Origin: Sphingomonas sp. CCH21-G11
GTDB lineage: Bacteria; Pseudomonadota; Alphaproteobacteria; Sphingomonadales; Sphingomonadaceae
Assembly (NCBI RefSeq): GCF_001555965.1
Contig: NZ_LSHX01000005.1
Span: 1-41,376, forward strand
Direction of reading: 5' to 3'
Length of the DNA stretch: 41,376 nucleotides
Shown here: positions 1-7,344 of the stretch, one piece after another
How positions within the stretch are numbered: the stretch's first letter is position 1
How the letters are laid out: each line of letters begins with the position of its first letter
Made by a program: the position numbers and the translations under genes
The notes under the pieces: generated by a model
The model's database searches: none
Told to the model about the DNA's origin: nothing
The model's input: only the letters and a program-made list of their open reading frames with translations

Positions 1-2
1 CG

Positions 3-1553
3 CTGGTCCGGTTGTTCGCCGCCGACGTCGCCGCCGTGTCGACGCCGGTGCTGCGCGCGGTCACGCTCGACGCGGCGGACTGGCTCGACCTGCTGCCGCA
101 TCTGTCGCCGGTCGGGCGCGCGGTGCTGCGCCATCGCACCGACCTGCCCGCCGCGGTCGGCCGGGCGCTCGAAGCGTTCGGGGCCACCGATTTCGTGCTG
201 TCGGACGATCGTGACGGCATCGACGATCCGGCTACGGAAGCGGTCGCCGCCGCGCCCGCGCCACCCCCGGCCACGCTGTCGTCCTTTGCAACGATCGGAT
301 CGATCGCACGCGGCCTGCCCTTTGTCGCGCAGGCACCCGCGGCAGACGCGTCCGCGCGCGAGCGCGCCGAGGCCGGAACCGGCACGGGCGAGGCCCGCGC
401 GTCCGGCCCGTTCCGGATCGCCGACATCGTCGCGCGGATCGACGCCTATCACCAGCGGCGCGAGCGTGCGCGCGATGCGGGCGAGCCGGTGGCCGCCGAT
501 CCGGCGCCTGCGACCCCGGCCGCCGCCGCCGCCCCGCCGCCGGGCACGTTCCGGTTCGAGGCCGACGCCAACGGTGTCATCCGCTGGGCCGACGGGATCG
601 AGCGGGCGATGCTGATCGGCCTGTCGCTGCATCATCCCGCGCCCGCCAACGGCACCGGGGTCGACGGCGTCGCCGCCGGTGCGGTGCAGCGCCGGGCCGG
701 GTTCGACGATGCGCGGCTGCAGATCGCCGGCCGGACCGCGGATGCGGGCGACTGGCTGATTTCGGGTGTTCCCGTGTTCGAGCGGCAATCGGGACGCTTC
801 ACCGGCTATCGCGGCACCGCGCGCCGGCCGCGCGCCGACGAGCGCGCCGATCATGCGCGGCGATCGGGCGATTCGCGGCGGATGGAGACGCTGCGCGAGC
901 TGGTCCACGAGCTGCGCACGCCGATCGGGGCGATTTCGGGCTTTGCCGAGATGATCGCGGGCGAGATCCTGGGGCCGGTGCCGCCGGTCTATCGCGAGCG
1001 CGCCCAGACGATCCGGGCCAATGCGCGCGAACTGCTGGCGATCATCGACGATATCGACCTGGCCGCGCGGATGGACGCGCACGCGCTCGACCTGCGGCCC
1101 GGCCGCGTCGCGATGCAGCCGGTGCTTGCGGGCATCGTCCGCGACCTGAGCCAGCTGATCGCGCTGCGCGCCGCCGAGATCGTCCTGCCCGAAACCGACG
1201 CGGCGGTGCGCGGCGACCGGCGTGCGGTCGAGCGGCTGCTCGCGCGGCTGATCGCGACGGTGGTCGCGGTGACGGAGGCGGGCGAGCGCATCGCGATCCG
1301 GCTGGTGCGCGACGGCGACCGCGAAGTGGTGGTCGCGATCGATTGTCCGCGCGAGCTGCGGCTCAGTACCGGGGAGGCGCGCGCGACGATCGACCTGGAG
1401 GACGAGGGCCTGGTCAGCACCGGATTTTCGATGCGGCTGGTCACCAACCTCGCCCGCGAGCTGGGCGGGGCGCTGGCGATCGACGCGGATCGCTTGACCT
1501 TGCGCCTGCCCGCCGCCGATGATCCTGACATGGAGAAGGTCATCCGTTCCTGA
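3..1553 (+). CDS. Histidine-kinase-like PAS/HisKA protein, 5' end missing
   Basis: The frame is open to the left edge, so the true start lies upstream and the visible 517 codons are the C-terminal part. The first half is Ala/Pro-rich and probably a flexible linker. A PAS-like segment follows (bases about 540-820, ending in FTGYRGTARR). Next is a HisKA dimerisation domain with an intact H-box, HELRTPIGAISGF; the His codon is at 906-908. The expected HATPase_c domain is present in outline (about 1200-1530) but degenerate. The N-box Asn residues read ARLIATVVAVT, the G1 box DxGxG reads DCPRE, and the G2 box reads STGFSMRLV. I infer a two-component protein that may be unable to bind ATP normally, either a pseudokinase or a phosphotransfer/phosphatase protein. 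The stop codon lies 2 bases before the next start, so the two genes are probably cotranscribed. Confidence 0.8.
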   Translation: MVRLFAADVAAVSTPVLRAVTLDAADWLDLLPHLSPVGRAVLRHRTDLPAAVGRALEAFGATDFVLSDDRDGIDDPATEAVAAAPAPPPATLSSFATIGSIARGLPFVAQAPAADASARERAEAGTGTGEARASGPFRIADIVARIDAYHQRRERARDAGEPVAADPAPATPAAAAAPPPGTFRFEADANGVIRWADGIERAMLIGLSLHHPAPANGTGVDGVAAGAVQRRAGFDDARLQIAGRTADAGDWLISGVPVFERQSGRFTGYRGTARRPRADERADHARRSGDSRRMETLRELVHELRTPIGAISGFAEMIAGEILGPVPPVYRERAQTIRANARELLAIIDDIDLAARMDAHALDLRPGRVAMQPVLAGIVRDLSQLIALRAAEIVLPETDAAVRGDRRAVERLLARLIATVVAVTEAGERIAIRLVRDGDREVVVAIDCPRELRLSTGEARATIDLEDEGLVSTGFSMRLVTNLARELGGALAIDADRLTLRLPAADDPDMEKVIRS

Positions 1554-1555
1554 CG

Positions 1556-2608
1556 ATGGCGTCGCCGCCGCCTTCCGCCGCCGCGCCGGGGCCGGCGCGC
1601 GCGCGACCGTCGTCGCTGTGGCCCGACGCGCTGGGGTGGCGCTTCGCGGTCACCGTCGACACCGAGGAGGAGTTCGACTGGCACGCGCCGTTCAGCCGCA
1701 GCGCGACCGCGACCACCGCGATCGCCGCGCTGCCCGCCGCGCACGCGCGCTTCGCGGCGGCGGGCGTCCCGATCATCCTGCTGGTCGACTATCCGGTCGC
1801 CGCCGATCCACGCGCGGTCGACACGCTGCGCGGCCTGGTCACGCCCGGCGGATCGGCGATCGGCGCGCAGCTCCATCCCTGGGTCAATCCGCCGTTCGAG
1901 GAAGCGGTGACGGCGCGCAACAGCTTTCTCGGCAACCTGCCCGTCGCGCTGCAGCGCGCCAAGCTGGCGGCGCTGACCGACCGCATCACCCTGAGCTTCG
2001 GCGCGCCGCCGCGCATGTTCCGCGCCGGGCGCTACGGGCTGGGGCCGGACACGATGCGGCTGCTGGCCGAGCATGGCTATCTGATCGACACGTCGGAGCG
2101 CCCCGGGTTCGATTATCGCAAGCTCGGGGGCCCCGACTTTTCCGACCGACCGACCGAGCCGCGCCGGCCGCTGGCCGACCATCCGCTGGTCGAGCTGCCG
2201 CTGTCGACTGTCTATATCGGGCGGTGGCGGCGGCACGGGGCGGCGCGATACCGCAGGATCGTCGGCTGGCCGGGCGCGCGATCGATCGCCGCGCGGCTGG
2301 GCCTGCTGTCGCGTGTGTCGCTCAGCCCCGAGGCGATGCCGATCGCCGACGCGCGCGAGGCGGTGCAGCGCGCGGTGGCGGACGCGCCGGCGGGCCTGCT
2401 CAACTTCTCGTTCCATTCGCCGTCGCTGGTGCCCGGCCACACCCCCTATGTCCGCGATGCCGCCGACCTGGCGCGGTTCGACGCGTGGTGGGACGCGATG
2501 CTGGCGCTGCTCGACCGGCTGGGCGTGCGGGCGATCGGCGAGGCCGAGCTGATCGCGCGGCTGGTGGGGAATGCAAAGGACTTGCCGGGTTCCGCCCGCC
2601 TCCGCTAG
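1556..2608 (+). CDS. Polysaccharide deacetylase family protein (WalW-like)
   Basis: This 350-residue protein has the NodB-type carbohydrate esterase layout. The early catalytic/metal segment is VTVDTEEEFDWH (about residues 29-40), followed by LHPWVNPPFEE, the RAGRYG segment, and a late SFHSPSLVPGHTPY motif. The family removes acyl groups from surface or cell-wall polysaccharides in a metal-dependent way; the substrate cannot be read from the sequence. No signal peptide is obvious, since the N-terminus is Pro/Ala/Arg-rich. The ATG sits 2 bases after the stop of the preceding kinase-like gene, which suggests coupling. The gene ends just before a tRNA gene. Family assignment is firm and substrate is unknown. 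Confidence 0.85.
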   Translation: MASPPPSAAAPGPARARPSSLWPDALGWRFAVTVDTEEEFDWHAPFSRSATATTAIAALPAAHARFAAAGVPIILLVDYPVAADPRAVDTLRGLVTPGGSAIGAQLHPWVNPPFEEAVTARNSFLGNLPVALQRAKLAALTDRITLSFGAPPRMFRAGRYGLGPDTMRLLAEHGYLIDTSERPGFDYRKLGGPDFSDRPTEPRRPLADHPLVELPLSTVYIGRWRRHGAARYRRIVGWPGARSIAARLGLLSRVSLSPEAMPIADAREAVQRAVADAPAGLLNFSFHSPSLVPGHTPYVRDAADLARFDAWWDAMLALLDRLGVRAIGEAELIARLVGNAKDLPGSARLR

Positions 2609-2628
2609 GTGGGCCGGGCAGCGACAGG

Positions 2629-2703
2629 GGGCCTGTAGCTCAATGGTAGAGCCGGCCGCTCATAACGGCTAGGTTGCGGGTTCGAATCCTGCCGGGCCCA
2701 CCA
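2629..2703 (+). tRNA. tRNA with CAU anticodon, probably tRNA-Ile2
   Basis: A complete cloverleaf can be drawn. The acceptor GGGCCTG pairs with CGGGCCC, the D stem is GCTC/GAGC, the anticodon stem is GGCCG/CGGCT with loop CTCATAA (CAT at 2661-2663), the T arm contains GGTTCGAATCC, the discriminator is A, and CCA is encoded. CAT can mean elongator Met, initiator Met or lysidine-modified Ile2. The first acceptor pair is G-C, so it is not an initiator. C4-G69 and C5-G68 match the pairs used by E. coli TilS to choose Ile2 over Met, and GGGCCTGTAGCTCA resembles tRNA-Ile. I favour Ile2; Met remains possible. Confidence 0.9.
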
Positions 2704-2783
2704 CGCGGCGCTGTGCTGCGCCGATCGCGCCGCAGGAAAGATTTGCCTTTTCGTCCGCCGAACGGCTAGAGCGCGGCTCCGGT

Positions 2784-2860
<77 letters not shown>

Positions 2861-2894
2861 ACACGCTGCACCGCCGCGTCGATCCCGACGACAA

Positions 2895-2927
2895 AAAGGG
2901 CGCCCCGAACCGGTCGGGACGCCCTTT
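2895..2927 (-). terminator. Rho-independent terminator, probably bidirectional
   Basis: AAAGGGCG and CGCCCTTT form an 8-bp stem, extended by five more pairs after one mismatch, with a 5-base loop. On the minus strand the hairpin ends in a TTTTT run, which fits the end of the lipoprotein gene at 2973. On the plus strand it has only TTT, so it could also end the tRNA transcript. Confidence 0.75.
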
Positions 2928-2972
2928 CGTGCAGTTGCGATCCGCCACCCGCCGGGGCGGGGGCGAAAGCGA

Positions 2973-3218
2973 TTACATCGCCGCGTTTTCGGCGGTCGCT
3001 TCCATCGCGTCGGCGGCATTCTCGGTCGCGTCGGCGGCGTTCTCGAGCGCCATCGCGGCGTCGTTGGTGGCGCCGTCAGCCATCGCGTCGAAGTTTTCAG
3101 CCATCGCGTCCAGGTTTTCCGCGGTCGCTTCGGCAGCGTTTTCCGCCGGCGTTTCGGAGTTGCACGCCGCCAGGGACATCAGGCCGGCGGCAGCAGCGAC
3201 AAGAACGATCTTCTTCAT
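2973..3218 (-). CDS. Small acidic alanine-rich lipoprotein
   Basis: An 81-residue protein starting MKKIVLVAAAAGLMSLAAC, a textbook lipoprotein signal with the lipobox LAAC (Cys at residue 19). The start was chosen because GGGAGC lies just upstream; an in-frame ATG six codons earlier would spoil the signal. The mature part is almost only Ala, Glu, Asp, Asn, Met and Thr in recurring ENAAD / DAMAE units. It has no Lys or Arg, which predicts an acidic amphipathic helix or disordered tail anchored to a membrane. A possible -35 (TTGACG, minus strand) sits at 3301-3306. The function is unknown; short proteins of this composition are common in sphingomonads. Confidence 0.75.
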   Translation of the reverse strand: MKKIVLVAAAAGLMSLAACNSETPAENAAEATAENLDAMAENFDAMADGATNDAAMALENAADATENAADAMEATAENAAM

Positions 3219-3374
3219 TCGGTTGCTCCCAAGCAATATCAGTTTCGCGTCCGACCCGAACGCCGGTGCGAAGCTGCCCCATTAGCGGGACTTCGCATCG
3301 CGTCAATCGGTAATTCATATTCCCGTAATCTGAAATGGGATGAACGACCGCCCCGCATCGACGCCGGAGTCGCG

Positions 3375-4763
3375 TCAGGGGCGCGGCGTCACCCGCCCGA
3401 TATCCTCGGGCGCATTCGCCGCCACCGCAATCACCGTCGTCCATGCCGCCACGTTCTGGCGCAGCTGATCGGGGTCGATCTTGTCCAGCGTGTCGTCGGG
3501 GGTGTGGTGGAGGTCGAAATAGCGTGTGCCGTCCTGGGCCAGATCGACCGCGGGCACCCCGGTTTTCAGGATCGCCTGAATATCCGCGCCGTCGCCCGCG
3601 ACCTCATTGCCCCGGATGATCCCGAGCGGCGCGAGCAGCTGGCCGAGCCGGGTGCCGATCGCTTCGGCACCCGCGGGCAGGTTGACGTCGAAACGGTAGA
3701 TGCGATCGGCCCCGAAGTCCGATTCCGCGGCAAGGTCATGGCGTTCGTCCTTGTGCGCGGCACCATAGGCCGCGCCGCCGAACAGCCCGACTTCCTCCGC
3801 GCCGGCCCACAGCACGCGGATGGTGCGGCGCGGCTGGCCGGCGTCCATCACCCGCTTGGCCGCCGCCGCGACGATGCCGCAGCCCGCCGCGTCGTCGAAC
3901 GCGCCGGTCGCCAGATCCCAGCTGTCGAGGTGGCAGGCGACGAGCACCATGCCCGCTTGCGGGTCGCTGCCCGGCACCTCGGCAATGACGTTGCCGGATT
4001 GATGCGTCCCCGTCTGGCGCGGCGTCATCACCAGCTTGAGCGACACGGGCTTGCCGCGGCTGAAGATACGCTCGAGCTGATCGGCATCGGGGAGCGACAG
4101 CGCACCCGCGGGAATCGGCGTCACGCCCTTGGGGAAACTGGTGCCGCCCGTGTGCGGATTGCGATGATAATCGGTGCCTATCGCGCGGATCAGGATCGCG
4201 GCCGCACCCTTGCGCGCGGCGATCGCCGGGCCGGCGCGGCGGACCTGGCCAACCGGGCCGTAGTGCGAGCCGTCCTGCGTCGCTTTCATCGCATGGCTGA
4301 CAAAGGCGATCTTGCCCTTCAGGCTGCCGTCGGGCGCGGCCTGGAGATCGGCGAGCGTGGGGAAATAGACGACTTCGGCGGTCAGCCCGGCGGCGGGCGT
4401 CGCACCCGAATTGCCGAGCGCGGTAACCGCGAGCCGCTGCGGGAAGGGCGCGATCACTTCGGCGCGTTCCTCGCCGCGCACCCACACCGCCATGTCGAAG
4501 GGCTCGACCCGCACGTTGCGGAAGCCGAGCTGGTTGAGGCGAACGACCGCCCAGTCGCGCGCGCGCTTCTCCGCTTCGGTGCCAGCCAGGCGGGCGCCGA
4601 CCTCGGTCGTCAGCCCTTCGACGATCGAATAGGCGACATCGTCGCGGAGCGCGGCGTCGCGCAACGCGACGACGGGGTCGGCGGCATCGGCGGCCGACTG
4701 CGCGGCGGCGGGAAAGGGAAGGGCGAGGGCGGCAGCAGCCGCGCAAAGGGCATATCGGTTCAT
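3375..4763 (-). CDS. Exported M28-family zinc metallopeptidase with PA domain
   Basis: This 462-residue protein starts with a Sec signal peptide (about residues 1-21, ending AAAQ). A protease-associated domain is inserted at about 120-250 (KGKIAFVSHAMKA). The M28 zinc motifs follow in order: HLDSWD (His278, Asp280), GAFDDAAG (Asp290, bridging), GAEEVG (Glu323/Glu324, catalytic base and ligand), ESDFGAD, and the final His in HHTPDDT. This matches carboxypeptidase Q-like or aminopeptidase enzymes that trim peptides in the periplasm. All key residues are present. It is divergent from ettA across about 150 bases that should hold both promoters. Confidence 0.9.
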   Translation of the reverse strand: MNRYALCAAAAALALPFPAAAQSAADAADPVVALRDAALRDDVAYSIVEGLTTEVGARLAGTEAEKRARDWAVVRLNQLGFRNVRVEPFDMAVWVRGEERAEVIAPFPQRLAVTALGNSGATPAAGLTAEVVYFPTLADLQAAPDGSLKGKIAFVSHAMKATQDGSHYGPVGQVRRAGPAIAARKGAAAILIRAIGTDYHRNPHTGGTSFPKGVTPIPAGALSLPDADQLERIFSRGKPVSLKLVMTPRQTGTHQSGNVIAEVPGSDPQAGMVLVACHLDSWDLATGAFDDAAGCGIVAAAAKRVMDAGQPRRTIRVLWAGAEEVGLFGGAAYGAAHKDERHDLAAESDFGADRIYRFDVNLPAGAEAIGTRLGQLLAPLGIIRGNEVAGDGADIQAILKTGVPAVDLAQDGTRYFDLHHTPDDTLDKIDPDQLRQNVAAWTTVIAVAANAPEDIGRVTPRP

Positions 4764-4914
4764 GGAAAGAGACTGCTACCGGCAAATCGCCGGGGGGCAA
4801 CCCCGCACGTGGATTTCGAGCGCAAGCGCGCCACCCATGGTTTGCGTTCGGCCATGCGCGTCGCTATGTCCCCGCGCGACTTTCCATCCCTTTCCTGGCA
4901 AGAGGTTCACGGCA

Positions 4915-6594
4915 ATGGCCGCGCAATACGCCTTCGTGATGAAGGACATGACCAAGACGTTCCCCGGCGCGCCCAAGCCGGTGCTGAACAACATCAACCT
5001 GCAATTCTATCAGGGTGCGAAGATCGGCATCGTCGGCCCCAATGGCGCGGGCAAGTCGACGCTGATGAAGATCATGGCCGGCGTCGACAAGGAGTTCACC
5101 GGGGAAGCCTGGCCGGGCGAGAACATCACCGTCGGCTATCTGGAGCAGGAGCCGCAGCTGGACCCGAGCAAGACGGTGCTGGAGAACGTCAAGGACGGCG
5201 CGCGCGAGACGGCTGACCTGGTCGAGCGTTTCAACGCGATTTCGGCGGAGATGGGCGATCCCCAGGAAGATACCGATTTCGACGCGCTGATGGAGGAGAT
5301 GGGCGACCTTCAGGCGAGGATCGATGCGGTCGACGGCTGGACGCTCGACAACCAGCTCGAGGTCGCGATGGAGGCGCTGCGGTGTCCGCCCGGCGACTGG
5401 TCGGTCGAAAACCTGTCGGGCGGCGAGAAGCGCCGCGTGGCGCTGACCCGGCTGCTGATCCAGAAGCCGTCGATCCTGCTGCTCGACGAACCGACCAACC
5501 ACCTGGATGCCGAAAGCGTCAACTGGCTGGAGCACCACCTGAAGGAATATCCGGGCGCGGTGCTGATGATCACCCACGACCGCTATTTCCTCGACAACGT
5601 CGTGGGCTGGATCCTGGAAATCGATCGCGGCAAATATTTCCCCTATGAGGGCAATTATTCGACCTATCTGGAAAAGAAGGCCAAGCGGCTGGAGCAGGAA
5701 GAGCGCGAGGAATCGGGCCGGCAAAAGGCGATCCGCGACGAGCTGGAGTGGATTCGCCAGGGCCCCAAGGGCCGCCAGACCAAGTCCAAGGCGCGTATCG
5801 CCAAGTTCGACCAGCTGGTCGAGGCGCAGCAGAACCGCACCCCCGGCAAGGCGCAAATCGTCATCCAGGTGCCCGAGCGGCTGGGCGGCAAGGTGATCGA
5901 GGTCGAGAACATCTCGAAAGCCTATGGCGACAAGCTGCTGTTCGAGAACCTGTCCTTCACGCTGCCCGCCGGCGGGATCGTGGGCGTGATCGGGCCGAAC
6001 GGCGCGGGCAAATCGACGCTGTTCAAGCTGATCACCGGCCAGGAACAGCCCGACACCGGCACGATCGAGATCGGCAGCACGGTGCGGCTAGGCTATGTCG
6101 ACCAGAGCCGCGACCACCTCGACCCATCCAAGAATGTCTGGGAAGAGATTTCGGACGGGCTCGACTATATGAAGGTCAACGGCCACGACCAGTCGACGCG
6201 CGCTTATGTGGGCGCGTTCAACTTCAAGGGCCAGGACCAGCAGAAGAATGTCGGCAAGCTGTCGGGCGGCGAGCGCAACCGCGTGAACATCGCGAAGATG
6301 CTGAAAAAGGGCGGGAACGTCCTGCTGCTCGACGAACCGACCAACGACCTGGACGTCGAGACGCTGGGTGCGCTGGAGGAAGCGATCGAGAATTTCGCGG
6401 GCTGCGCGGTGGTGATCAGCCACGACCGCTTCTTCCTCGACCGCCTGGCGACCCATATCCTGGCGTTCGAGGGCAACAGCCATGTCGAATGGTTCGAGGG
6501 CAATTTCGAGGCGTATGAAGAAGACAAGCGCCGCCGCCTGGGCGACGCCGCCGATCGCCCGACCGCGCTGGCGTACAAGAAACTGACGCGCTGA
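4915..6594 (+). CDS. ettA: Energy-dependent translational throttle protein EttA (ABC-F ATPase)
   Basis: Soluble tandem ABC ATPase of 559 residues, close to E. coli EttA (555). Each half has a GPNGAGKST Walker A, an LSGGE signature (LSGGEKRR, LSGGERNR) and a Walker B (LLLDEPTNHLD, LLLDEPTNDLD). Between them lies the charged P-site tRNA interaction linker (YEGNYSTYLEKKAKRLEQEE, then the RQGPKGRQTKSKARI region). EttA binds the ribosomal E site and regulates the first elongation step according to ATP/ADP level. The start MAAQYAFVMKDM follows AGAGG. An upstream in-frame ATG at 4762 would add 51 unlikely residues overlapping the divergent M28 start. It converges on the Uma2 gene with 13 bases between stops. 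Confidence 0.97.
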   Translation: MAAQYAFVMKDMTKTFPGAPKPVLNNINLQFYQGAKIGIVGPNGAGKSTLMKIMAGVDKEFTGEAWPGENITVGYLEQEPQLDPSKTVLENVKDGARETADLVERFNAISAEMGDPQEDTDFDALMEEMGDLQARIDAVDGWTLDNQLEVAMEALRCPPGDWSVENLSGGEKRRVALTRLLIQKPSILLLDEPTNHLDAESVNWLEHHLKEYPGAVLMITHDRYFLDNVVGWILEIDRGKYFPYEGNYSTYLEKKAKRLEQEEREESGRQKAIRDELEWIRQGPKGRQTKSKARIAKFDQLVEAQQNRTPGKAQIVIQVPERLGGKVIEVENISKAYGDKLLFENLSFTLPAGGIVGVIGPNGAGKSTLFKLITGQEQPDTGTIEIGSTVRLGYVDQSRDHLDPSKNVWEEISDGLDYMKVNGHDQSTRAYVGAFNFKGQDQQKNVGKLSGGERNRVNIAKMLKKGGNVLLLDEPTNDLDVETLGALEEAIENFAGCAVVISHDRFFLDRLATHILAFEGNSHVEWFEGNFEAYEEDKRRRLGDAADRPTALAYKKLTR

Positions 6595-6607
6595 ACCGCG
6601 CGCGCGA

Positions 6608-7321
6608 TCAAAGGGCTGAGGTGTCGATCCTCAGCCCGGCGATTGTGGCGGCTTCTATCGCGTCGCCGAAGGGATGGGTGGTGGTGACGCCATAGGTTTC
6701 GCCGGTGGGCGTGGTCATCCGGTAAATGATCCGCGCGTTGACATCGACAACCCAATATTCGGCAACCCCGGCCGTGGCATAGACCCCGGCTTTCGCATCA
6801 AGGTCGAACCGGACCGTCGTGTCGGCGACTTCCACGATCAGCCGGACGGTACCGCCGGGAATCGGCCCCTCGCCCCGTGGCTCGGTGGTCAAAATGATGT
6901 CGGGCTGCGGTTCGCTATGGGCCGACAGGGTTATCGATTGGTCCGTCGCTACATGTACGTCGAGCGCCAATTTCTCCAACGCTCGACGCATTCGGTATGC
7001 GAGCTCATCCTTGGCATAACCGTGCGGCCGATATTGCGGGCTCATCGCGTAGATATCGCCGTCGATGAGTTCGGTTCGGCCATAGGGTTCCAATTCGTGC
7101 GATCGTTGAAGCAGCCCGTAATCTTCCACCCGCAGCTTGATTGGAACGGATGCATCCGATTCGGGTTCGTCAGGCTCCTGTCGGGGCACGCCGCTAATTT
7201 CGCCGTCCAGAAGTTCGGACTTTTCATACGCCGCGAAGGCGCCCGAACGCTTCAACGTCAGGAATGCGGAGCAGGTCAGCTTGACCGGCAGTCGCTTCTC
7301 GAATTGAACATGTGCGTTCAT
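6608..7321 (-). CDS. Uma2-family (DUF820) putative endonuclease with duplicated N-terminal segment
   Basis: A 237-residue protein. The core has the PD-(D/E)xK-like Uma2 pattern: TELIDGDIYAMSPQ, EPQPDIILT, LIVEVADTTVRFDLDAKAGVYA and EYWVVDVN, the last three containing the acidic and Lys residues of the presumed active site. The family is widespread and poorly understood. The N-terminus is unusual: residues 11-48 resemble residues 59-96 at 13 of 38 positions, including P, KL, RS, Y, EL, DG, I and Q. The entry strand of the domain therefore occurs twice, joined by an acidic linker. The start at 7321 (MNAHVQF) is preferred over a codon nine residues upstream, which would overlap the end of the M48 gene. 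Confidence 0.8.
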   Translation of the reverse strand: MNAHVQFEKRLPVKLTCSAFLTLKRSGAFAAYEKSELLDGEISGVPRQEPDEPESDASVPIKLRVEDYGLLQRSHELEPYGRTELIDGDIYAMSPQYRPHGYAKDELAYRMRRALEKLALDVHVATDQSITLSAHSEPQPDIILTTEPRGEGPIPGGTVRLIVEVADTTVRFDLDAKAGVYATAGVAEYWVVDVNARIIYRMTTPTGETYGVTTTHPFGDAIEAATIAGLRIDTSAL

Positions 7322-7344
7322 GCAGTGAAGATACCGCGTCCGGG

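Noticed and set aside
4762..4914. An N-terminal extension of EttA by 51 residues
   Set aside because: It overlaps the start of the divergent M28 gene and its promoter region, and the EttA family begins at MAAQYAF.
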